NCBI GenBank assembly: GCA_021155855.1
Contig: JAJNAZ010000012.1
Span: 1 to 64,000, forward strand
Reading direction: 5' to 3'
Length of the DNA stretch: 64,000 bases
Origin: Solirubrobacterales bacterium
GTDB taxonomy: Bacteria; Actinomycetota; Thermoleophilia; Solirubrobacterales; 70-9
Shown here: piece after piece, positions 36,523 to 43,596 of the stretch
Numbering within the stretch: position 1 is the first letter of the stretch
Layout: each line of letters begins with the position of its first letter
Translations under genes and position numbers: made by a program
Notes under the pieces: model-generated
Databases searched by the model: none
Told to the model about the DNA's origin: nothing
What the model saw: only the letters and a program-made list of their open reading frames with translations

Positions 36523-37176
36523 TCACCCGCGGATGCGCTTGCGCGCCACGAACCAGGTCCCGGTGTCGGTCTCACCGACGGTTGCCGACTCGAATCCCCG
36601 CCGGCGAAGGCCCCGCTCGAGCACCGCGGGCGGGGTGTAGAAGGGCGTCGCCTCGCCCCAGCTCGCAGCGACGATCACATGTCCGCCGGGCCGCAGCACG
36701 CGCGCGATCTCGTCGAAGAAGGGCGGCATGTTGAGCTGCGCGACGAGGTCGAAGGACTCGTCGCCATAGGGCAGCCCGATCGCGTCGGCGACCCGGAACG
36801 CGATCCGGCCGTCGGGATCGAGGCCCACCTTGGCCTGCGCGGCGCGAATCATCTCCTCGGAGATGTCGACGCCGCGAACGCTCGCACGCGGAAATTCGCG
36901 GGCCAAAAACAGGGCCGACTCGCCGGTCCCGGTACCGAGGTCGAGCACCCGTTCGGGGGCGGGCTCGATCCGCGTGCAGGCCGCCGCAAACGCCGCCAGA
37001 TGGTCGACCGAGCCCGCTCGCGTGCGCTCGTCCCAGCCGGCCGACGCACGGTCGAAGAAGCGGCGCAACGCCGGTCGCATCACCGGCCACAGCCAGGGCG
37101 CGTGCGCGATGGTCACGTTCACCGCCCGGCCCGCTACCCGGATGCGCGCCGGGGTCGGACGTCCGGAGCCTTCCAC
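36523..37176 (-). CDS. Class I SAM-dependent methyltransferase
   Basis: The methyltransferase domain has motif I VLDLGTGTGESALFLA, motif II VRGVDISEEMI, motif IV FDLVAQLNMPPFF and motif V LRPGGHVIVAAS, of the UbiE/Methyltransf_11 type. N-terminally AHAPWLWPVMRPALRRFFDRA precedes the fold. The start is uncertain: GTG 37176 is used here, GTG 37122 gives a shorter product, and ATG 37260 adds a compositionally odd N-terminus. The substrate is unknown. It is a monocistronic gene divergent from the cyclophilin gene. Confidence 0.85.
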   Translation of the reverse strand: MEGSGRPTPARIRVAGRAVNVTIAHAPWLWPVMRPALRRFFDRASAGWDERTRAGSVDHLAAFAAACTRIEPAPERVLDLGTGTGESALFLAREFPRASVRGVDISEEMIRAAQAKVGLDPDGRIAFRVADAIGLPYGDESFDLVAQLNMPPFFDEIARVLRPGGHVIVAASWGEATPFYTPPAVLERGLRRRGFESATVGETDTGTWFVARKRIRG

Positions 37177-37277
37177 CGGCCCATCATCGCAAGGCGCTGG
37201 CGCGCCGCCGATTTCGCCGAACCGTTCCGCGCAGGGGTGTGACCGGCTCGTGGCAAGCAAACTAAGGTTTCCGCCCG

Positions 37278-37943
37278 ATGCCCACTGCCCGCCCCTGGCT
37301 GATCGCCATGCTCGCGCTCTGCGCCGCGGCGCTTCTCGCCTGCGGTGATGACGACGGGGGGGCGGCCGACACCGAGACGGGGGCCGAGGGCGAGTGCGCC
37401 GAGGTCGAGGTCCCGGCTCCCAAGGACGAGAGGTTCAAGGCGCCCGATCTGGTCCTCAGGCGGGGCGAAACCGCAGCCGCCACGGTCGAGACCAGCTGCG
37501 GCAGCTTCGTGATCGAGCTCGATACCAAAGGGTCGCCGAAGACCGCGAACTCGTTCGCGTTTCTTGCCGAGCAGGGTTTCTACGACGGCACGGTGTTTCA
37601 CCGCATCGCGCCGGGATTCGTGATCCAGGGCGGCGACCCGAAGGGCGACGGCACCGGGGGGCCGGGCTACTCGGTCACCGAGGCGCCGCCGCAGGACACG
37701 ACCTACGCCAAGGGCCTGGTCGCGATGGCGAAAACGGCGGTCGAGCCGCCGGGGACGTCGGGTAGCCAGTTCTTCGTCGTCACCGCCCCCGCCGACGCCG
37801 GGCTGCCGCCCGACTACGCGGTGCTCGGCGAGGTCACCGAGGGGACCGATGTGGTCGAGGCGATCGGCGAGCTCGGCGACCCGGCCACCGAGCAGCCGCT
37901 GCAACCGGTCACGATCGACAGCGTCACGATCGAGGCCGGATGA
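37278..37943 (+). CDS. Lipoprotein peptidyl-prolyl cis-trans isomerase (cyclophilin type)
   Basis: The 221-residue protein has a lipoprotein signal (hydrophobic core then LLACG, lipobox Cys about 22) and an acidic linker. The cyclophilin domain has FLAEQGFYDGTVFHRI, PGFVIQGGDP, GLVAMAKT and SGSQFFVV. The active-site Arg of FHRI and the QGGDP loop are intact. It is therefore an extracytoplasmic foldase tethered to the membrane. A TAAGGT box ends 9 nt before the ATG. A peroxiredoxin gene follows 22 nt downstream. Confidence 0.93.
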   Translation: MPTARPWLIAMLALCAAALLACGDDDGGAADTETGAEGECAEVEVPAPKDERFKAPDLVLRRGETAAATVETSCGSFVIELDTKGSPKTANSFAFLAEQGFYDGTVFHRIAPGFVIQGGDPKGDGTGGPGYSVTEAPPQDTTYAKGLVAMAKTAVEPPGTSGSQFFVVTAPADAGLPPDYAVLGEVTEGTDVVEAIGELGDPATEQPLQPVTIDSVTIEAG

Positions 37944-37965
37944 GCCCGCGCTAGGCTCGCCGCGG

Positions 37966-38427
37966 ATGGCCAGGATCGAGATCGGGGACCGGGCGCCCGA
38001 GTTCGAGCTCGAGGGCACGGGCGAGAGGCGATACCGGCTCGCCGACCAGCGCGGGCGGTGGACCATCCTCGCCTTCTATCCGGGCGACTTCACCCACGTC
38101 TGCACGCGCCAGTTCTGCGCCTATCGCGATCGCGCCGACCGCCTCGACGAGCTCGACGCCGACGTGCTCGGGATCTCGGCGCAGTCGGTCGACTCGCACC
38201 AGCGGTTCACGGCCGAGCACGAGCTCAACGTGCCCCTGCTGGCGGATCTCGACCACGCCACCGCGAGGGCCTACGGCGTGCTCGGGCCCGGCGGGCTGGT
38301 GCGTCGCTCGATCTTCATCATCGATCCGGAGGGGATCGTCCGCTACCGACACGTCGCCCTGCTCGGCCTCCGCTACAAGGACATCGACGATCTCGGCGAG
38401 GCGCTGGCGCGGGCCCGAGAGGCCTGA
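37966..38427 (+). CDS. Peroxiredoxin (AhpC/BCP-like)
   Basis: The 153-residue thioredoxin-fold peroxidase has the motif FYPGDFTHVCTRQFC: peroxidatic Cys46 with a second Cys five residues later (Cys51), as in atypical 2-Cys BCP/PrxQ enzymes. The conserved Arg is in RRSIFIIDPEG. It reduces peroxides using thioredoxin or another thiol donor. ATG 37966 lies 8 nt after a TAGGCT box, supporting a leaderless or near-leaderless transcript. Longer upstream frames are rejected. Confidence 0.93.
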   Translation: MARIEIGDRAPEFELEGTGERRYRLADQRGRWTILAFYPGDFTHVCTRQFCAYRDRADRLDELDADVLGISAQSVDSHQRFTAEHELNVPLLADLDHATARAYGVLGPGGLVRRSIFIIDPEGIVRYRHVALLGLRYKDIDDLGEALARAREA

Positions 38428-38445
38428 TCCGGTGCTGCTCGGATC

Positions 38446-39303
38446 GTGAGCGGGGCGGAGCCGGAACCGAAGCAGTTCGCGGTCCCCGCCGCCGGGCGGC
38501 TCGCCGGCGAGGTGGTGGGGGAGGGGCCGGCGATCGTGCTCCTGCACGGGTTGACCGCGTCGCGACGTTACGTCGTGCATGGCTCGCGACTGTTGCCGCG
38601 GCGAGGCTTTCGCGCCGTCTCCTACGACGCGCGCGGCCACGGCGCCTCCGACCCGGCGCCCGAGGACCAGGGTTACTCATACGCCGAGCTGGCGGCCGAC
38701 CTCGGTGCGGTCGCCGACCGGTTCGCGGGTGCCCGTCGCTTCGTGATCGCCGGCCACTCGATGGGCGCGCATACGCTTGCGGCCTACGCGCTCGGCGCGG
38801 CCGACCGGATCGCGGCGGTGGTTTTGATCGGGCCCACGTTCCTCGGCGCGGCCGTGAGCGAGGAGACGCTCGCCTACTGGGACCGGCTCGCCGATGGACT
38901 CGAGCAGGGGGGCGTCGAGGGCTTCGTCGCGGCCTATGACCATGACCTCGAGCCGCGCTGGCGCGAGAACCTGCTGCGGATCACCCGCGACCGGCTCGCC
39001 GTGCACCGTCATCCCGCGGCGGTGGCGCGGGCGCTCCGCGAGGTGCCGCGCTCGCGGCCGTTCGAGGGCCTGGCCGAGCTCGAGTTCCTCGACCTGCCGG
39101 CGCTCGTCGTCGCCAGCTACGACGAGGCGGACCCCGGGCACCCCTACGCGATCGCCGCGGCCTGGGCCGAGCGACTGCCGCGCGCGAGCCTGATCAGCGA
39201 AAAGCCGGGCACCTCACCGCTGGCCTGGCAGGGGGGCAGGCTCTCGCGCGAGATCGCCGCCTTCTGCGAGCTCCCGGAGGTCGCCGAGCGCCTCGCCGCG
39301 TAG
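38446..39303 (+). CDS. Alpha/beta hydrolase
   Basis: The 285-residue protein has LLHGLTASRRY (oxyanion HG), YDARGHGASDP, the nucleophile elbow AGHSMGAHT with Ser105, an acid candidate in VVASYDEADPGHPY (near 225) and a C-terminal His candidate near the end (EKPGTSPLAWQGG region lacks a clear one). The substrate is unknown; lipase/esterase, haloperoxidase-like or C-C hydrolase activity are all possible. The GTG start is 18 nt after the peroxiredoxin stop. Confidence 0.88.
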   Translation: MSGAEPEPKQFAVPAAGRLAGEVVGEGPAIVLLHGLTASRRYVVHGSRLLPRRGFRAVSYDARGHGASDPAPEDQGYSYAELAADLGAVADRFAGARRFVIAGHSMGAHTLAAYALGAADRIAAVVLIGPTFLGAAVSEETLAYWDRLADGLEQGGVEGFVAAYDHDLEPRWRENLLRITRDRLAVHRHPAAVARALREVPRSRPFEGLAELEFLDLPALVVASYDEADPGHPYAIAAAWAERLPRASLISEKPGTSPLAWQGGRLSREIAAFCELPEVAERLAA

Positions 39304-39369
39304 CCTCGGCGGTCGCCCGGCGGCGGCCGCCCGAGTCCCCCGCCCACCCGCCCACCCTATGCTTGAGGC

Positions 39370-39708
39370 GTGATCGACGACGGCAATGCGATCCACTACA
39401 CGGCGGTCGCGCGGGGGACGCCGGTCTACGCAGCCGACGGCACCGAGGTGGGCAGGGTCCATCAGGTCGTCGACAACTACCGCGAGCACATCCTCGACGG
39501 AATCGTGCTCGAGACAGCGGGCGGGCAGCTTCGCTTCGTCGACGGCCCGGAGGTCGGTCGCACGGCGGAGCGCGGGGTGACGCTGGCGATCGGCCCGGAC
39601 GAGGTGCAGACCCTGCCGCCCCCCGAGTCCGGCCCCGGGAGCTTTCGGGCAAACGTCGGCGGCGGGCGCTTGTCACGCCTCTTTGGCCGGTCCTGGAAAC
39701 GAGATTAG
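39370..39708 (+). CDS. PRC-barrel-like small protein
   Basis: The 112-residue protein contains a beta-rich segment (TPVYAADGTEVGRVHQVVD, HILDGIVLETAGGQLRFVD, GVTLAIGPDEVQTLP) typical of PRC-barrel or DUF2171-like domains. A basic C-terminal tail follows. Such proteins in Actinomycetota are often stress-related, with no defined activity. The GTG start is 6 nt after a TATGCT box. It lies directly before the anti-sigma-like gene, which appears to have its own promoter. Confidence 0.72.
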   Translation: MIDDGNAIHYTAVARGTPVYAADGTEVGRVHQVVDNYREHILDGIVLETAGGQLRFVDGPEVGRTAERGVTLAIGPDEVQTLPPPESGPGSFRANVGGGRLSRLFGRSWKRD

Positions 39709-39728
39709 GCGCTAACAAACGAGGGTAT
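39703..39728 (+). promoter_or_regulatory. Candidate SigB/SigF-type promoter of the anti-sigma-like gene
   Basis: GATT (39703-39706), 16 nt, then GGGTAT (39723-39728) matches the general-stress sigma consensus GTTT-N14-17-GGGTAT in seven or more key positions. The -10 ends 10 nt before the ATG at 39739, so the transcript would be essentially leaderless. The spacing equals that of the candidate site upstream of the sigma gene at 41495-41520. Confidence 0.5.
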
Positions 39729-39738
39729 TCGACCGCTG

Positions 39739-40560
39739 ATGAAGCCCGAGGCCAGAGTCGAGTTCTCGTTGCCGGCCCGGGCCGAGAGCGTTTCGCTCGT
39801 CCGCCATGCGCTGGCCGGGCTGGCGGAGGCGCTCGAGATGAGTGCCTCGGACGTCGCCGACCTGAAGACGGTGGTCACCGAGGCCTGCACGAACGTCGTC
39901 GTCCACGCCTATCGCGGCGAGGACGGCGCGGGACCGCTGGAGGTCCACGCATGGCAGGAGAACGCGCGCCTGGTGGTCACGGTGCGCGATTTCGGCGCCG
40001 GTATCCGCCCGCTCGCCGACGTCGAGAACCGGAGTTTGCGCCTCGGCCTGCCGCTGATCGCCGCCTTGACCGAGAGCTTCGAGATCAGCGGCGGACCGGT
40101 GTACGGGACCGAGGTGACGATGCGGGTGCCGCTCTCGCCGAACGGTGCCGACCGGCCCCGGGTAGCGGCCCCGGAATCGGTCGACGAGACGCGGATCCAT
40201 CTGCCCGCGGGCGAGCTGCTGGCCCCGGTGCTCTCGAGGGTGATCTCGATGTTCGCCGCCAGGGCCGACCTCTCCGTCGACGAGCTGTCGGATGCGGTCC
40301 TGATCAGCGACGCGCTCTCCGCCCAGAGCCCCGACGAGTTCCCGAACCGGACCGCCCGGATCGCGGTCAGCGAGGAGGACGGGGCGTTCAACGTCCGCGT
40401 CGGCCCGCTCGGCGAGGGCGGCGGCCAGCGCCTGCTCGACGGGTTGCGGATCCCGATGCTCAACGCCACGCTCGAGAGCCTCGCCGATGAGGTCAAAGTC
40501 GAGCAGGCCGAGGGGGGCGAGCTGCTGATGCTGCGGATCGGGCGTGCCGGAGCGCGCTAG
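39739..40560 (+). CDS. RsbW-like serine-kinase/anti-sigma protein with tandem GHKL domains
   Basis: The 273-residue protein has an intact N-terminal GHKL ATPase (residues 5-135): N box VVTEACTNVVVHAYRG, G1 VRDFGAGI and a late YGTEVTMRVPL. This is RsbW/SpoIIAB-like. Residues 150-270 repeat the same secondary-structure order with aligned segments (LPAGELLAPVLSRVISMFAA, RIPMLNATLESLADEVKV, GELLMLRI). In that copy the N box reads VLISDALSAQS and the nucleotide-binding glycines are degraded. It is probably an anti-sigma factor for the convergent SigB/F-type sigma gene ending 4 nt away. No anti-anti-sigma gene is adjacent. Confidence 0.85.
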   Translation: MKPEARVEFSLPARAESVSLVRHALAGLAEALEMSASDVADLKTVVTEACTNVVVHAYRGEDGAGPLEVHAWQENARLVVTVRDFGAGIRPLADVENRSLRLGLPLIAALTESFEISGGPVYGTEVTMRVPLSPNGADRPRVAAPESVDETRIHLPAGELLAPVLSRVISMFAARADLSVDELSDAVLISDALSAQSPDEFPNRTARIAVSEEDGAFNVRVGPLGEGGGQRLLDGLRIPMLNATLESLADEVKVEQAEGGELLMLRIGRAGAR

Positions 40561-40563
40561 GCC

Positions 40564-41376
40564 CTAGCCCTCGCGATCGTCCGCGGCGTCACGGAGCTTG
40601 CCGAGCGCCCGGCGGAGGATGCGCGAGACGTGCATCTGCGAGTACCCGACCTGTTCGGCGATCTTCGACTGGGTCAGGTCCTCGGCGAAGCGCAGGCGCA
40701 GCACCTCGCGCTCGGTTTCGTCGAGCACGTCGGCACTGGCGTCGATCGCCTCGCGGTCCTCGACCAGCTCGAACCCGGGGTCATCGACCCCGATCCGCTC
40801 CGTCATCGGCGCCTCCTCTCCCGGCTCGGCGCCCGCGGAGGGGGCGTCCAGCGACACCGTGCGGCGCGCGACGGTCGCCTCGAACGCCTCGAGCACATCG
40901 GCCTCGTGGATATCCAGGACCTCGGCGATCTCGGTGACCGTCGGCGAGCGTTCGAGCTCGTGGCTGAGCTTTGCGATCGCCCCGTCGACGTCGCGGATTC
41001 GTTCCTGAAGGCCGCGGGGGACGCGCAACGTCCAGACCCGGTCGCGGAAGTGGCGCCGCAGCTCGCCCAGGATCGTCGGTCCGGCGAAGGCTGCGAAGGG
41101 CACGCCGCGCTCGGGGTCGAAGCGCTCGAGCGCCGAGACCAGCCCGAGGCTGGCGACCTGGATCAGGTCCTCGCTCGGCTCGACCCCGCCGCTGTAGCGC
41201 ATCGCGAGGCTGCGGGCGAAAGGCAAGAAGCGGTTGACGAGCTCCTCGCGCGCCGCCTCGTCGCGGGTCGTCGCGTAGCTGCGCAGGAGCTCGCTCTCGG
41301 CCGCCAGCCCCTCCTCGGGGCCCGGTGGCGGCGGCAGGTTGTCGGCGCGCTTGCGCTGATTCGGGTCGACTGTCAT
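40564..41376 (-). CDS. RNA polymerase sigma factor, SigB/SigF/SigG subfamily
   Basis: The 270-residue sigma-70 factor has region 2 (LVNRFLPFARSLAMRYSG, EDLIQVASLGLVSALERFDPERG), region 3 (HFRDRVWTLRVPRGLQERI, LERSPTVTEIAEVLDI) and region 4 (LDETEREVLRLRFAEDLTQ, VGYSQMHVSRILRRALGKL). This layout is characteristic of SigB/F-type factors controlling stress response or development. ATG 41376 is chosen; longer frames run through the hairpin-bearing leader. It is convergent with the anti-sigma-like gene and preceded by a candidate GTTT/GGGTA promoter, suggesting autoregulation. Confidence 0.94.
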   Translation of the reverse strand: MTVDPNQRKRADNLPPPPGPEEGLAAESELLRSYATTRDEAAREELVNRFLPFARSLAMRYSGGVEPSEDLIQVASLGLVSALERFDPERGVPFAAFAGPTILGELRRHFRDRVWTLRVPRGLQERIRDVDGAIAKLSHELERSPTVTEIAEVLDIHEADVLEAFEATVARRTVSLDAPSAGAEPGEEAPMTERIGVDDPGFELVEDREAIDASADVLDETEREVLRLRFAEDLTQSKIAEQVGYSQMHVSRILRRALGKLRDAADDREG

Positions 41377-41457
41377 CGGGCGCGGCGCAAGATACTGTGT
41401 GTGCGCCCGCCTGCAGACATGACGAAGACCCGGGTGGGGGGTGACCCGGGCCTCCGA

Positions 41458-41487
41458 GCACACCCTGACGGCAAGTCTAGGGTGTGC
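41458..41487 (-). promoter_or_regulatory. Stem-loop at the predicted 5' end of the sigma-factor mRNA
   Basis: A perfect 9-bp stem (GCACACCCT at 41458-41466 and its complement at 41479-41487) with a 12-nt loop begins where transcription from the candidate promoter would start (about 41488). A 5'-terminal stem of this kind can stabilise mRNA. A second 7-bp stem follows at 41429-41450. Confidence 0.45.
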
Positions 41488-41494
41488 CTGGAAG

Positions 41495-41520
41495 CTACCC
41501 GCGTGCCTGGGCGGCCAAAC
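41495..41520 (-). promoter_or_regulatory. Candidate SigB/SigF-type promoter upstream of the sigma-factor gene
   Basis: On the minus strand GTTT (41520-41517), 16 nt, then GGGTAG (41500-41495) fits the general-stress sigma promoter consensus. The predicted start near 41488 gives a leader of about 110 nt before the ATG at 41376. A second -10-like box (TATCTT, about 41391-41396) sits closer to the gene and could drive basal expression. Confidence 0.5.
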
Positions 41521-41787
41521 GCGCGATAACCGGCGTAAACCTGGAGCGCTTCCAGGCGGCGCGGATGCCCGACCGAGACCGGTGCGAGGCCTCGCCTCGG
41601 AGCTGCCGGAGGTCGCCGAGCGCACCCCTGGGGACCCCGGCGAGATGGTGCGGGGCGGCAAGATGTTCGCGCGGCTGTGCGAGGACGGCGACACCGGCGC
41701 GGCGCGAGCTTGACCGAATCCTGGCGCGAGCGGGCCCCGAAGTGCATGCTGCGGGCGGTCGACGAGTCCGAGGGGACATAAGCGCGC

Positions 41788-42324
41788 TTATCGCGCGTTG
41801 TATCGCGCGTACTGCGCCGACCCGGCCGCTTCGGGCGCCGGCGCGGCGGCTGCTGCTGCCACTGCCGCCGCTGCTGCTATCAGCAGCGAGAGGGAGATCG
41901 AGATGACTGTGGCCACGGTGCGGACGGGATAAAGTCGCCCGGCGGTCAATACCGCGATCACGCGCGCCGGCAGATCGCGCTCGCGGGCGCGAAGGAGGAG
42001 CTGAAGACCCTTAGTTCCGGCGAGCAACCCGGTCAGGAGCGCCACGGTGATCGCCAGCGGCGCAACCGGCAGGGCCGTGACGCCGCGCCCGCCCCCCGCC
42101 CCATTCACTCCGGCCCCGGCGACAAGCAGCAGCGCTCCGCGCAAGGCGAGCTCGAGGGCGAGGATCATCACCACCGCGAGCGCGAACTGACGGCCGACCG
42201 TCGCCCACGCGACCCGGCTGCTGTCGCCGCGGATCGTGCGCCTGAGCTCGATCAGCGGAGCGAACAGTGCCGTGAGGATGAAGAACAGCCCACCGAGCCC
42301 AAGTCCCGGGAGTCCCGCGTTCAT
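41788..42324 (-). CDS. Multi-pass membrane protein coupled to a glycosyltransferase gene
   Basis: The 178-residue protein has four hydrophobic helices: GLGGLFFILTALFAPLIEL, FALAVVMILALELALRGALLLV, LAITVALLTGLLAGTKGLQLLL and VRTVATVISISLSLLIAAAAAV. The C-terminal tail is Ala-rich. No family is recognised. Its ATG overlaps the glycosyltransferase stop by one base (TGATG), so translation is coupled and the two products probably work together in envelope polysaccharide synthesis or export. TTG 42327 is an alternative start. Confidence 0.7.
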   Translation of the reverse strand: MNAGLPGLGLGGLFFILTALFAPLIELRRTIRGDSSRVAWATVGRQFALAVVMILALELALRGALLLVAGAGVNGAGGGRGVTALPVAPLAITVALLTGLLAGTKGLQLLLRARERDLPARVIAVLTAGRLYPVRTVATVISISLSLLIAAAAAVAAAAAAPAPEAAGSAQYARYNAR

Positions 42325-43357
42325 CAATGCCCCTTTTCGTAGACGAGCAACGGCTGGCCTAGGACGAACTCTCGCCAGACAGCCGCGAGCATGAAAAACC
42401 CGTTGACGATCCGGAGCACGAAGAAGCTCGGAAAGCTCACCAGTGCCCGGCCGGTCTCCCGCCGCCCAACCGCCTGCCAGAGCACCGGGACGAGCACCAC
42501 CGGCGCATCGACGAGGTAGGCGAGAAGCACCAGCGGATCGATCAGGATCGCCAGCGCAGGCAGCAGCATCAGATAGGCGATCGAGGCGAGCAACGCATCC
42601 CAGAACGCGACCGCGACGATCGAGCGCAGATAGCCCAGCTCGAGCAGTGAGCGTCGGTGCAGGCGAACGTTCTGGACGAACCCATGCGACCAGCGGCGAA
42701 GCTGCTTGCCCAGGAACTCGAAATCCTGCGGTTCGAGCGGATAGGCGACCGCTTCGGGTATGAACCGCACCTTGTGGTCAGCCCCATAGAAAGTCCATGT
42801 GAGGTCCATGTCCTCGGCCTCGTCCGGGTCGACCAGCCGCCCGCCGCACGGAGCGCCGCGGTGCGGTAGATCGAGAAGCATCCCGAGGAGATCAGGGGCT
42901 TGCCGAACTGATCCTGAATCCGCTTGAAGAAGCTAAAGGCGAGCATGTACTCGACGTAGCGGCCGCGCTCCCAGATCGTGCGCACGCGCCGCGGCAGCAC
43001 CATGCCGCACGCTGCCGCGACCTCGGGGTCGTCGAACGCGGGCGCCAGCCTTTCGACCGCGTCCGAGGCGAGCGTCGTGTCGGCGTCGACGGCGATCACC
43101 CAGTCGGTCTCGACCCACCCGAGCGCAAAGGTCTGCGCTCCGGCCTTCGAACCGGTGTTCACGGGCGGGCACAGGACGGTGGCGCCGGCCGCTCGCGCGA
43201 CCTGCGCGGTGCCGTCGGTGGAGCAGTCGTCGACGACCACGATCTCGGCCGGGGTGAGGGTCTGAGCGCGCAACGACCGTACGGTCTCGGCGACGGTCTC
43301 AGCCTCGTTGTAGGCAGGGACAATCGCGGTAAGGCGGTGTTCGACCTTTCCGTGCAT
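42324..43357 (-). pseudogene. Family 2 glycosyltransferase interrupted by a single-base frameshift
   Basis: The first part from ATG 43357 is a classic GT2 catalytic domain: AIVPAYNEAETVAETV, VVVDDCSTDGTAQVA, the DxD-like AVDADTTLASDA, and SSGCFSIYRTAALRAAGGW. The family motif expected next (EDMDLTW, then QLRRWSHG of the QxxRW type and C-terminal TM helices) is present only in the next frame (42324 to about 42822). The two halves join cleanly if one base is added near 42820, restoring 344 residues (1034 + 1 nt). The intact-looking downstream half and the coupled next gene argue for a recent mutation, a sequencing error or, less likely, programmed shifting. Confidence 0.85.
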
Positions 43358-43432
43358 GAGAGCAGCAACGCGACGAGGCCGCGAACGTCAGGGTCTATCC
43401 GCTTGTCGTCCTGGGTCGTATGGTGAGCGGCG

Positions 43433-43522
43433 CTAGGGCGCGTCGAAGGCGATCGTCGCCACGCCGGCGTTCTCGAGCGCCGCCGACAGCTCGCTGGCGA
43501 ATGGGTGCTGGTCGGCCGTCCT
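43433..43522 (-). pseudogene. Possible gene remnant (C-terminal fragment)
   Basis: On the minus strand a stretch bounded by an upstream TAA and ending at TAG 43435 reads TADQHPFASELSAALENAGV, then ATIAFDAP. Its composition and hydrophobic pattern look protein-like, whereas other frames here do not. There is no start codon of its own. It may be a relic of a gene lost between the glycosyltransferase and oxidase genes. No family can be named from 29 residues. Confidence 0.2.
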
Positions 43523-43596
43523 TTACGGGTAGCCACACCGCGAGACGCCGGGAAACCGTCTTGGCGGCGCCCCCGGGTTTTGAAAGCCTGGTCCGC

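Larger units (their letters stand above)
41377..41787. other. 411-bp region without a convincing gene: sigma-gene leader and inverted repeat
   Basis: Neither strand has a frame with recognisable protein features. On the minus strand the part next to the sigma gene looks like a leader of about 110 nt with two perfect stems: 9 bp (41458-41466 with 41479-41487) and 7 bp (41429-41435 with 41444-41450). Upstream is a SigB-like promoter (41495-41520). A 12-bp perfect inverted repeat (41518-41529 and 41788-41799) bounds the remaining 258 bp. A 14-bp palindrome at 41778-41791 overlaps the stop of the next gene. Confidence 0.6.
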
